The notes beneath the pieces are model-generated. The model had not been told where the DNA came from and made no database searches. It saw only the letters and a program-made list of their open reading frames with translations. DNA of 64,000 nucleotides. Origin: Massilia sp. Root351. GTDB taxonomy: Bacteria; Pseudomonadota; Gammaproteobacteria; Burkholderiales; Burkholderiaceae_D. Below, piece after piece: positions 13,441 to 22,808 of this stretch. Location: contig NZ_LMDJ01000023.1 in NCBI RefSeq assembly GCF_001425045.1, positions 571,420-635,419 on the forward strand, in the 5' to 3' direction. Made by a program: the position numbers and the translations under genes. How positions within the stretch are numbered: the first letter of the stretch is position 1; each line of letters begins with the position of its first letter.

Positions 13441-14646
13441 TTAGTTCTTCAGCAAGCCGAGTTCCCGGCCTGCCTGCTCGAATGCTGCCAATACCGTGTC
13501 CAGTTGCGCGCGGGTGTGGGCGGCGGACAGCTGCACACGGACGCGGGCCTGGCCCATCGGTACTACGGGGTAGAAGAAGCCGCTGAGCAAAACGCCCAGC
13601 TCGTACATTCGTGCAGCGAACTTCTGCGCTACGGGCGCTTCGAACAGCATCACCGGCACCACCGGGTGGGTGCCCGGCTTGATGGTGAAGCCGATGCGCT
13701 CGATCTCCTTGCGGAAGTAGGCGGTGTTCTCGTGCAGGCGGTCACGCAGCTCGGTGGAGGCGGACAGGCGCTTGAGCACGGCCAGCGAGGCGCCGGCGAT
13801 CGAGGGCGCCAGGGTATTGGAGAACAGATAAGGGCGCGACTTCTGGCGCAGCGTGTCGATCACTTCCTTGCGGCCGGAGGTGAAGCCGCCCATGGCGCCG
13901 CCCAGGGCCTTGCCCAGGGTGCCGGTGATGATGTCGATCTTGCCCAGCACATTGTGATGCTCGTGGGTGCCGCGCCCGGTCTTGCCCATGAAACCGGAAG
14001 CGTGGCATTCGTCGATCAACACCAGCGCGCCGTATTTCTCGGCCAGCTCCACGATCTTGTCCAGCTGGGCGATGGTGCCGTCCATGGAGAACACGCCGTC
14101 GGTGACGATGATCTTGTTGCGCTTGCCGGCGGCGTCCTGCAGCTGCTTTTCCAGGTCGGCCATGTCGTTGTGGGCGTAGCGGAAGCGCGCGGCCTTGCAC
14201 AGGCGGATGCCGTCAATGATGGAGGCGTGGTTCAGCGCGTCCGAAATGATGGCGTCGTTCTCGTCGAACAGCGGCTCGAACACGCCGCCGTTGGCGTCGA
14301 AGGCGGCTGCGTACAGGATGGTGTCTTCGGTGCCCAGGAAGGCGGAAATGGCCTGTTCCAGTTCCTTGTGCACGGTTTGCGTGCCGCAAATGAAGCGCAC
14401 CGACGACAGGCCGTAGCCGTATTTCTCGGTCGCTTCGATGGAGGCCTGGGCCACCCACTCTTCGCCGGACAGGCCCAGGTAGTTATTGGCGCACATATTG
14501 ATGAGCGTGCGGCCGTCCTGCGCCACCACTTCCGATCCCTGGCGGGAAGCGATCACGCGCTCCGGCTTGTACAGGCCCTGTTCGCGCAGGGTATCCAGAT
14601 TCTGCTGCAGGCCGGTGTAGAAGGCGTTTTTCGCTTGCTCGCTCAT
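13441..14646 (-). CDS. kbl: Glycine C-acetyltransferase (2-amino-3-ketobutyrate CoA ligase)
   Basis: A 401-residue PLP enzyme of the alpha-oxoamine synthase family (fold type I). Recognisable are the CANNYLGLS start of the core, FICGTQTVHKELE, DALNHASIIDG, the DECHASGFMGKTGRG Asp/His pair stacking on PLP and the lysine in TGTLGKALGG. It cleaves 2-amino-3-ketobutyrate with CoA to glycine and acetyl-CoA, completing threonine degradation with the downstream dehydrogenase. It is the first gene of the operon; the ATG at 14646 has an AAGAGGAAG Shine-Dalgarno region just upstream. Confidence 0.96.
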   Translation of the reverse strand: MSEQAKNAFYTGLQQNLDTLREQGLYKPERVIASRQGSEVVAQDGRTLINMCANNYLGLSGEEWVAQASIEATEKYGYGLSSVRFICGTQTVHKELEQAISAFLGTEDTILYAAAFDANGGVFEPLFDENDAIISDALNHASIIDGIRLCKAARFRYAHNDMADLEKQLQDAAGKRNKIIVTDGVFSMDGTIAQLDKIVELAEKYGALVLIDECHASGFMGKTGRGTHEHHNVLGKIDIITGTLGKALGGAMGGFTSGRKEVIDTLRQKSRPYLFSNTLAPSIAGASLAVLKRLSASTELRDRLHENTAYFRKEIERIGFTIKPGTHPVVPVMLFEAPVAQKFAARMYELGVLLSGFFYPVVPMGQARVRVQLSAAHTRAQLDTVLAAFEQAGRELGLLKN

Positions 14647-14689
14647 GATCTTCCTCTTTTGGTGGTGTGGGGTTATGCTGTGGGTTGAG

Positions 14690-14703
14690 TGGAGTTTACT
14701 CCA
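14690..14703. promoter_or_regulatory. Palindrome upstream of kbl, possible operator
   Basis: TGGAGT-TT-ACTCCA is a perfect 6+6 dyad with a 2-base centre, 43 bases before the kbl ATG in the divergent kbl/XRE-cupin gap. It may be a site for the neighbouring regulator; this is inference from position and symmetry. Confidence 0.45.
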
Positions 14704-14737
14704 ATTTTTTCACCGCACTCCTGAAATCCGTTATTTC

Positions 14738-14757
14738 GAACTCAAGTTCAATATAAT
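14738..14757. promoter_or_regulatory. Second palindrome overlapping candidate divergent promoter elements
   Basis: GAACT-CA-AGTTC (14738-14749) is a perfect dyad followed directly by TATAAT (14752-14757). TATAAT is placed to be the -10 box of the regulator gene; on the other strand TATATT overlaps it and could serve kbl. A repressor bound here would block both directions, which fits autoregulation by the XRE-cupin protein. Confidence 0.45.
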
Positions 14758-14810
14758 GGATATTACCGAAGGCCAGTGAACTTTGCAACATATAAAAGAA
14801 TGAAAACCGC

Positions 14811-15386
14811 ATGAGCGCATCCGTCCCAAACAACGCCCCGCCGGAAGTCGGCGCCGCCCTGCAACGCCTGCGCCTGGCGCGCGGGCTGACGCTGGAAGAC
14901 CTGTCGCGCATCGCGGGGGTATCGAAGTCCATGCTGTCGCAGATCGAGCGCGAGAAGGCCAACCCCACTATCGCCATTACGTGGCGGCTGGCCAATGCGC
15001 TGGGCGTGGCCATCGGCGAACTGCTGTCCGAGTCGGGCAAGAGTGTCGAAACGATCAGGGTGCTGGACGCCCACGAGACGCCCACGCTGCCCGGCGCCCA
15101 CGCCGGCTACACGATGCGCATCCTGGGCCCGATGGAACTGGCAGGCAAGTATGAGTGGTACGAACTGACGCTGGCGACCGGCGGGGAACTGGTATCGCAG
15201 GCGCACGACCCAGGCACCACCGAGCACCTGACGGTGCTGCACGGGGCGATGGAACTGGAAGTGGGCGGCAGCAAGAAGAAGGTCAAGATGGGAGGCACCG
15301 CCCGCTACCCGGGCGACCTCGATCATGCCATCCGCAATGCGGGCAAGACCGAGGCCAAGGCGATTCTGGTGGTGATCCACCGCTAA
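14811..15386 (+). CDS. XRE-family transcriptional regulator with cupin sensor domain
   Basis: A 191-residue protein with an N-terminal HTH_3 domain (about residues 14-68: LQRLRLARGLTLEDLSRIAG, then SKSMLSQIEREKANPT) and a C-terminal cupin_2 barrel (about 110-190: HDPGTTEHLTVLHGAMELEVG). This architecture is common for repressors of amino-acid and polyamine catabolism, the cupin binding a small effector. It is transcribed divergently from kbl-tdh-sdaA, with two palindromes in the shared 164-base region, so it is the obvious candidate regulator of threonine/serine breakdown. Confidence 0.88.
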   Translation: MSASVPNNAPPEVGAALQRLRLARGLTLEDLSRIAGVSKSMLSQIEREKANPTIAITWRLANALGVAIGELLSESGKSVETIRVLDAHETPTLPGAHAGYTMRILGPMELAGKYEWYELTLATGGELVSQAHDPGTTEHLTVLHGAMELEVGGSKKKVKMGGTARYPGDLDHAIRNAGKTEAKAILVVIHR

Positions 15387-15435
15387 GCGGCGCCGGGCTG
15401 AGCAGGGCTACACAGGACGCGGCGCCGGGGGCCAT

Positions 15436-16494
15436 TTACAACGGAAAATCGACGGTACGGCGCTCGCGGTGACTGGCTTGGGCTGCCTCGATTACGCGCA
15501 CCACGTTGAGCGCATCCGCCGCCGCCACCGGGACCGGCAGGCCGGCGTTGATCGCCCGCCCCATGCCGGCGTAGTAACTTTCGTAGCTGCCGGCCAGCGT
15601 GGGCAAGCGTTCGGCCACCGGGACGCCGGCGGCCATCACGGTCACCGTGGCGTAGTGAGCGCCTTCGTCGCCGCCCCAGCCCTTGTCACCCGGCCTGGCG
15701 CCATGCTTCAAGGCGGTTTCCTGCCCGTCTATGCCGTATTTTGAGAAGCTGCCTTGCGTGCCGTGTACCTCGTAGCGCGGACCGGGCGCGCACACCTGCA
15801 TGCCGGCACGCAGCACCGCCTTGCAATGGCCGTAGTCCATCGTAAGGTGGAAATAGTCCTCCACCAGCGCGCCCGCGCGCTGCACGGACAGGTCCGCCGT
15901 CACTGCGCGCGGCATGCCAAACAGCTGAAGCGCCTGGTCTATCAGATGGGAGCCCAGGTCCCACAGGATGCCAGCGCCCGGTTGCTGCTCCTCTTTCCAG
16001 CGCGTCTTCACCTGCGGAGCATAACGGTCGAAATGGGCGAAGTAGGAGTGCACCTGTCCCAGCCGGCCGGATTCGATGCAGTTGCGCAGCGTAAGAAAGT
16101 CGTTGTCCCAGCGGCGGTTGTGAAAGGCGCTGAGAAGCAGGCCTTTCCCGTTCGCCAGTGCGACCAGGGCTTCGCCCTGCTCCGACGACACCACGAAGGG
16201 CTTGTCGATCACCACATGCTTGCCGGCTTCCAGCGCGGCGCGCGCCAGCGCATAGTGGCTGGCGTTGGGTGTGGCGACGACGATCAGGCCGATGTGCGGG
16301 TCGGCCAGCATGGCCTGCGGCCCGGCGTCCAGGACCACGCCCGGATAGCTGCGCCGCACCTCGTCCGCGTCGGCGCTGCTGCTGGAAATGCGCGCCAGCC
16401 TCAGGCCCGACGAAGCGGCGGCGGCGATCAGCGGCGCGTGGAACACTTTGCCGGCGAGGCCATATCCGATCAGGCCTACGGAGCATGCTTGCAT
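15436..16494 (-). CDS. Gfo/Idh/MocA-family oxidoreductase
   Basis: A 352-residue NAD(P)-dependent oxidoreductase. The Rossmann motif GLIGYGLAGKVFHAPL is near the N-terminus, followed by VVATPNASHY and the catalytic-lysine motif GKHVVIDKPF, then the LWDLGSHLIDQAL segment that carries the conserved Asp and His of the active site. It resembles the YdgJ/YhhX group. Such enzymes act on sugars, inositols or related polyols, but the substrate cannot be deduced. It is apparently a single gene: the convergent XRE-cupin gene ends 49 bases away and amtB starts a separate unit upstream. Confidence 0.85.
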   Translation of the reverse strand: MQACSVGLIGYGLAGKVFHAPLIAAAASSGLRLARISSSSADADEVRRSYPGVVLDAGPQAMLADPHIGLIVVATPNASHYALARAALEAGKHVVIDKPFVVSSEQGEALVALANGKGLLLSAFHNRRWDNDFLTLRNCIESGRLGQVHSYFAHFDRYAPQVKTRWKEEQQPGAGILWDLGSHLIDQALQLFGMPRAVTADLSVQRAGALVEDYFHLTMDYGHCKAVLRAGMQVCAPGPRYEVHGTQGSFSKYGIDGQETALKHGARPGDKGWGGDEGAHYATVTVMAAGVPVAERLPTLAGSYESYYAGMGRAINAGLPVPVAAADALNVVRVIEAAQASHRERRTVDFPL

Positions 16495-16560
16495 GGCTTG
16501 CCTTTCTGTTCATGTTGATCTATCGCACACCCCGCAACTATAGCCTATCGGAACGGAGGC

Positions 16561-17763
16561 TTACCAGTTCGACTCGCGCTCCGGGGTGGATGTGATGCGG
16601 TGCACCGACAGGTCGGCGCCCTGGAATTCCTGTTCGGGGTCGAGCCGCAGGCCGAGGGTGGCTTTCAGCAGGCCGTAGATGACGTAGCCCGACACACCGG
16701 CGATGGCCACGCCCAGTGCGGTGCCGGTCAGCTGCGAGACGAAGGACACGCCGCCCATGCCGCCCAGCCCCTTCAGGCCGAAGATGCCGGCCGCGATGCC
16801 GCCCCAGGCGCCGCACAGGCCGTGCAGCGGCCACACGCCCAGCACGTCGTCGATCTTCCATTTGTTCTGCGCCAGAGTAAACATCCACACGAACACGGCG
16901 CCGGCGATGCCGCCGGTGACCAGCGCGCCCAGCGGGTGCATCAGGTCGGAGCCGGCGCATACCGCCACCAGCCCGGCCAGCGGGCCGTTGTAGGCGAAGC
17001 CGGGGTCGTTCTTGCCCATCAGGACCGCGACCAGGGTGCCGCCCACCATGGCCATCAACGAATTCACCGCCACCAGGCCGTTCATCTTGTCGAGCGCCTG
17101 CGCGCTCATCACGTTAAAGCCGAACCAGCCCACGGTGAGTATCCATGCGCCCAGGGCCAGGAAGGGGATAGACGACGGCGGATGCGCCGCGATGGCGCCG
17201 TTCTTCATGTAGCGTCCGCGCCGCGCACCCAGCAGCAGCACAGCCGGCAGCGCGATCCAGCCGCCCATGGCGTGCACCACCACCGAACCGGCGAAGTCGT
17301 GGAACTCCGCACCAAAGCTGTGCAGCAGCCATTGCTGGAAGCCGAAGCGCTGGTTCCAGACCATGCCTTCAAAGAAGGGATAGACAAAGCCGACCAGCAG
17401 CGCGGTGGCGATCAGCTGCGGATTGAAGCGCGCCCGTTCGGCGATGCCGCCGGAGATGATGGCAGGAATGGCGGCGGCAAAGGTGAGCAGGAAGAAGAAC
17501 TTCACCAGCTCGTAACCGTTCCTGGCCGCCAGCACCTCGGCGCTGGCGAAGAAGTCCACGCCATAGGCGATGCCGTAGCCGATGAAAAAATAGGCGATGG
17601 TGGACACGGCGAAATCGACCAGAATCTTCACCAGGGCGTTGACCTGGTTCTTCTTGCGCACCGTGCCCAGTTCCAGGAAGGCAAAACCCGCGTGCATTGC
17701 CAAAATCATGATGGCGCCGAGCAGGATAAACAGCGCGTCTGCACCAGAATTGTTACCAGCCAT
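16561..17763 (-). CDS. amtB: Ammonium transporter AmtB
   Basis: A 400-residue Amt/MEP/Rh channel of the inner membrane with eleven expected transmembrane helices. The pore twin histidines are visible at H164 (GSVVVHAMGGW) and H314 (VWPLHGLCGAWGG), as are FFLLTFAAAIPAIISGGIAE and the DDVLGVWPLHG signature. There is no export signal, so it is the short form. The ATG at 17763 has GGGGAG 8 bases upstream; the GTG three codons earlier would overlap that box. Unusually, no glnK precedes it. A sigma-54 promoter and an NtrC-like site upstream indicate induction by nitrogen limitation. Confidence 0.95.
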   Translation of the reverse strand: MAGNNSGADALFILLGAIMILAMHAGFAFLELGTVRKKNQVNALVKILVDFAVSTIAYFFIGYGIAYGVDFFASAEVLAARNGYELVKFFFLLTFAAAIPAIISGGIAERARFNPQLIATALLVGFVYPFFEGMVWNQRFGFQQWLLHSFGAEFHDFAGSVVVHAMGGWIALPAVLLLGARRGRYMKNGAIAAHPPSSIPFLALGAWILTVGWFGFNVMSAQALDKMNGLVAVNSLMAMVGGTLVAVLMGKNDPGFAYNGPLAGLVAVCAGSDLMHPLGALVTGGIAGAVFVWMFTLAQNKWKIDDVLGVWPLHGLCGAWGGIAAGIFGLKGLGGMGGVSFVSQLTGTALGVAIAGVSGYVIYGLLKATLGLRLDPEQEFQGADLSVHRITSTPERESNW

Positions 17764-17814
17764 ACCAGCCACTCCCCAAAAGAATGCAAAGTCAATTAAA
17801 GAATGTTCTTATAA

Positions 17815-17829
17815 GCAAATTTCGTACCA
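17815..17829 (-). promoter_or_regulatory. Sigma-54 (RpoN) promoter of amtB
   Basis: Read on the minus strand, TGGTACGAAATTTGC matches the RpoN consensus TGGCACG-N4-TTGC with one mismatch and exact spacing of the -24 GG and -12 GC. The predicted start is near 17803, leaving a leader of about 40 bases before the amtB ATG. Confidence 0.75.
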
Positions 17830-17917
17830 ATTTGGTGCGAATTGCTAAGCGCTTGATTTGACTGGGTTTGGGCAATGCCAGCGACGCCGCGCGACGGTGC
17901 GTTCGCACCATTGCGGG

Positions 17918-17932
17918 GCGCCAGCTTGGTGC
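17918..17932 (-). promoter_or_regulatory. NtrC-like enhancer site for amtB
   Basis: On the minus strand GCACC-AAGCT-GGCGC fits the NtrC dyad GCACC-N5-GGTGC with one mismatch. Its centre is about 120 bases upstream of the predicted sigma-54 start, the usual enhancer distance. A further GGTGC-GTTC-GCACC hairpin-like dyad lies at 17896-17909. Confidence 0.55.
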
Positions 17933-17940
17933 GCAGATGG

Positions 17941-20424
17941 TCAGATCGGCGCGCCGGGCGGGACGGACGGCATGGCGCGCAGCTTTACGCTGCGCGGGTC
18001 GGCCAGGTAGGCGCGCACCAGGTCGGCAGCCTGCTTGCGGCTGGCCGCCGTGGCGCCCTGCCCCGGATTTTTCGCCAGCCACGCGGCAAACTCGCTCGCC
18101 ACGCCGCGCAACTCGGCCTGCACGCCCGCATGCAGCTTGCCGCCGTCGAGCAAGTTCAGCGTGGCGTCCAGCAGCACCCAGTTGGCGGCTGTCTGCACCG
18201 CCTCGCCCCCCACCACGGACGCCGGGATGGGTTCGCGTTTCCAGGTGCGCTGCAGCAGCAGGTTCAAGGTCTCCGCCGCGCCGGGCTGCTGCGCGTCGCG
18301 CGCGTGCTGCCAGGACAGGCGGTTCAGGCGCGCCGGGTCCAGCAGGAAGCCGGCACTGTGCGCAGCCCCGGCCTCCGCCGCCGACAACGCGTCGAACACA
18401 CTGTCCATGCGGCCCTGGAAGTACTCGCGGCTGCGCTCATAGCCTTGCGCCGGCGGCGTGAGCGCGTCCAGCACCTTGGCCGGCAGCGCCAGGTATTCGG
18501 CGCGCAAGGAGTCGGCCAGCCGGGCCAGCGCCTGGCGCTGGGTCGCAGCGGGAACCGTGCGCACCCCGCCCTTTGCCAGCCCGGCCTTCACGTCGCCGCT
18601 GGTGGCGTATTCAAAGTCGCCGCCACCGATCAGGCGCGCCAGCGCTTCGCCCTGGTAGCGCTGCAGCAGATACACCGGCACCAGGCGCGCTTCCAGTTCG
18701 CCGGCCTGGCGCTCGTCCGGCAGCACGTCGAAGGAAAAGCGCTCCAGCGCGCGGCGGCGCACGGCGGTCAGGTTGTCCCAGGTCTTGATGGAGTCGGGGC
18801 CGAAGTCCCACAGCAGGCCTTGCGGATGGACGGAGCCGGCCGAGCGGGCGTCGCTGTCGCCGCTGTACTCCAGGCCGGCGGCACGCGCTTCGGCGCGCAG
18901 TTTGGCCAGCGCCGCCTGCTCGTCGCCGGGGAACTGGCCGTAGACGTGCTTGACCACGTGGTCGTCCCACGGGCCGAGGCCGGCGCCATAGGCGTCCTGC
19001 AAGTCGATCTCGCCCTGCGCATTGATCTTCAGGACCGGATGGGGATAGTCCATCACCGAGCCGTTGCCGTGGCGGCTGGCGGCAAAGTTGTGGGCGAAGC
19101 CCAGCGTATGGCCAACCTCGTGTGCGGACAGCTGGCGCAGGCGCGCCAGGGCCATGGCTTCGGCCAGTTTCTGTTTGTCCGGGGCGGCGTCCTTGCCGTA
19201 CGGCGCCAGCAGGCTCTCGGCGATCAGGATGTCCTGCCGCACGCGTTGCGAGCCGAGGTTGACGGCGCCGCGAATGATTTCGCCGGTGCGCGGATCGGCC
19301 AGCGCATTGCCATAGGACCAGCCGCGCGTGGCGCGGTGGGTCCAGGTGATGACGTTGTAGCGCACGTCCATGGCGTCCGCACCCTCGGGCAGCAGTTCCA
19401 CGCGGTAGGCATCCTTGAAGCCGGCCTTCTCGAAGGCGCTGGCCCACCAGCGCGCGCCGTCCAGCAAGGCGCTGCGCACCGGCTCAGGTGCGCCACGGTC
19501 GACGTAGAAGACGATGGGCTTGTTCACCGGACTGGGCAGGCCTGCGGCCGCCGCGGCGGCATCGGACTTCTCCAGGCGGTGGCGTACCTGCCAGCGCACG
19601 TCCAGGCTCTTGGCCAGCGGCGTGGCGAAGTCGGAATAGCCGGTGTCGAATCCGCCGGATGCGGGATGGTAGGGGCGCGGCTGGTAGCGTGACACGGCGC
19701 CGGGACCGGTGTCCGGCAGGCGCACCAGGCTGATGTGCTGGCGCATGGACAGGCTGGCCGGGTCGGCCGCCACCTGCTTGACGAAGTCACCCTGGCCCGG
19801 CCCCTGGAAGGTCAGCAATGCTTCAAGCTCCGTATTGTCGGGGAAGCTCCTGGCCAGGTCCGGCAGCACCGCGCTGCGCTTGGGGTCCACGCTGTAGGCG
19901 CCTTGCCTGGCGGCGGCGATGCGGCCCGCCACGCCGTGCTGGTCGGCCAGCAGGAAGCTGGAGAAGTCCACCAGGTGCTTGCCGCCGTCGCTGGCCAGGA
20001 TGTCGCCGGCCCACAGCACGGCGCCGGCGAACGATTCGGCCACCGCAGCGCGCTCGCCGGCGTCGCGCGAGTTGGCCACGAAGCGGGTGTTGTCCTGCAC
20101 AAGGAACAGGCGGGCGCCGTGCTTCTGGAAACGCACCACTTTCACCTCGCCCGGCTGGCCACGGTCCAGGCCCACGTCGTTCGAGCCCAGCGCGTACGGC
20201 AGGGAGCTGACCAGCAGGAAGGGCTGCTCGAGCGCGGCCACGGACAGCAGCACCCTGCCCTTGTCGCTGTCGCGCCAGAGGTCGATGAAGCCGGGCTGCG
20301 CTTGCAGGCCCCTGGTGTGGTCGGAGGCCGTCCCGCGGGGCTCGGCGGCGAGGACGGGCATGGCGCTTAGCAGCGAGGTGGCGAACAGCGTTGCAAGGAG
20401 CGTGGCGGGCTTGGTCATGGGCAT
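17941..20424 (-). CDS. Zinc-dependent metalloprotease (metzincin-like, DUF5117/DUF4953 type)
   Basis: An 827-residue exported protein with a signal peptide (residues 1 to about 26, ending PVLAAE). The zinc site HEVGHTLGFAH (H435, E436, H439, H445) with a following SVMDYP Met-turn marks a metzincin-type protease. The N-terminal region (LVSSLPYALGSNDVGLDRGQ, VRFQKHGARLFLV) is typical of the DUF5117-DUF4953 architecture common in Proteobacteria and Bacteroidetes. It probably degrades protein or peptides in the periplasm or outside the cell. A second in-frame ATG lies two codons in; neither has a strong ribosome site. The adjacent prolyl oligopeptidase is also secreted, suggesting joint peptide use, but a terminator separates them. 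Confidence 0.86.
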   Translation of the reverse strand: MPMTKPATLLATLFATSLLSAMPVLAAEPRGTASDHTRGLQAQPGFIDLWRDSDKGRVLLSVAALEQPFLLVSSLPYALGSNDVGLDRGQPGEVKVVRFQKHGARLFLVQDNTRFVANSRDAGERAAVAESFAGAVLWAGDILASDGGKHLVDFSSFLLADQHGVAGRIAAARQGAYSVDPKRSAVLPDLARSFPDNTELEALLTFQGPGQGDFVKQVAADPASLSMRQHISLVRLPDTGPGAVSRYQPRPYHPASGGFDTGYSDFATPLAKSLDVRWQVRHRLEKSDAAAAAAGLPSPVNKPIVFYVDRGAPEPVRSALLDGARWWASAFEKAGFKDAYRVELLPEGADAMDVRYNVITWTHRATRGWSYGNALADPRTGEIIRGAVNLGSQRVRQDILIAESLLAPYGKDAAPDKQKLAEAMALARLRQLSAHEVGHTLGFAHNFAASRHGNGSVMDYPHPVLKINAQGEIDLQDAYGAGLGPWDDHVVKHVYGQFPGDEQAALAKLRAEARAAGLEYSGDSDARSAGSVHPQGLLWDFGPDSIKTWDNLTAVRRRALERFSFDVLPDERQAGELEARLVPVYLLQRYQGEALARLIGGGDFEYATSGDVKAGLAKGGVRTVPAATQRQALARLADSLRAEYLALPAKVLDALTPPAQGYERSREYFQGRMDSVFDALSAAEAGAAHSAGFLLDPARLNRLSWQHARDAQQPGAAETLNLLLQRTWKREPIPASVVGGEAVQTAANWVLLDATLNLLDGGKLHAGVQAELRGVASEFAAWLAKNPGQGATAASRKQAADLVRAYLADPRSVKLRAMPSVPPGAPI

Positions 20425-20438
20425 GGTCGATGGATGGT

Positions 20439-20460
20439 AAAACGCGCCCCGGAGGGCGCG
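20439..20460 (-). terminator. Rho-independent terminator after the prolyl oligopeptidase gene
   Basis: On the minus strand a perfect 7-bp stem CGCGCCC-TCCG-GGGCGCG is followed by TTTT. It lies about 60 bases after the oligopeptidase stop and before the metalloprotease start, so the two genes are separate units. Confidence 0.7.
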
Positions 20461-20520
20461 TGTGAATTAAAGCCGGGGGCCGGCCGGCAAGGCGGTTGCA
20501 ACCCGCCCTGCCGGGCCGTA

Positions 20521-22692
<2,172 letters not shown>

Positions 22693-22808
22693 AGGAATTA
22701 TTCTCGTCCAATGTTGTTCGGGGAAGGCACGGCTATTGCCACGCCGAAATCGATCATAGCGTGGAATGTGACAAATTTGAAATGTTCCAGAGGGCGCTGC
22801 GGCGCTTT

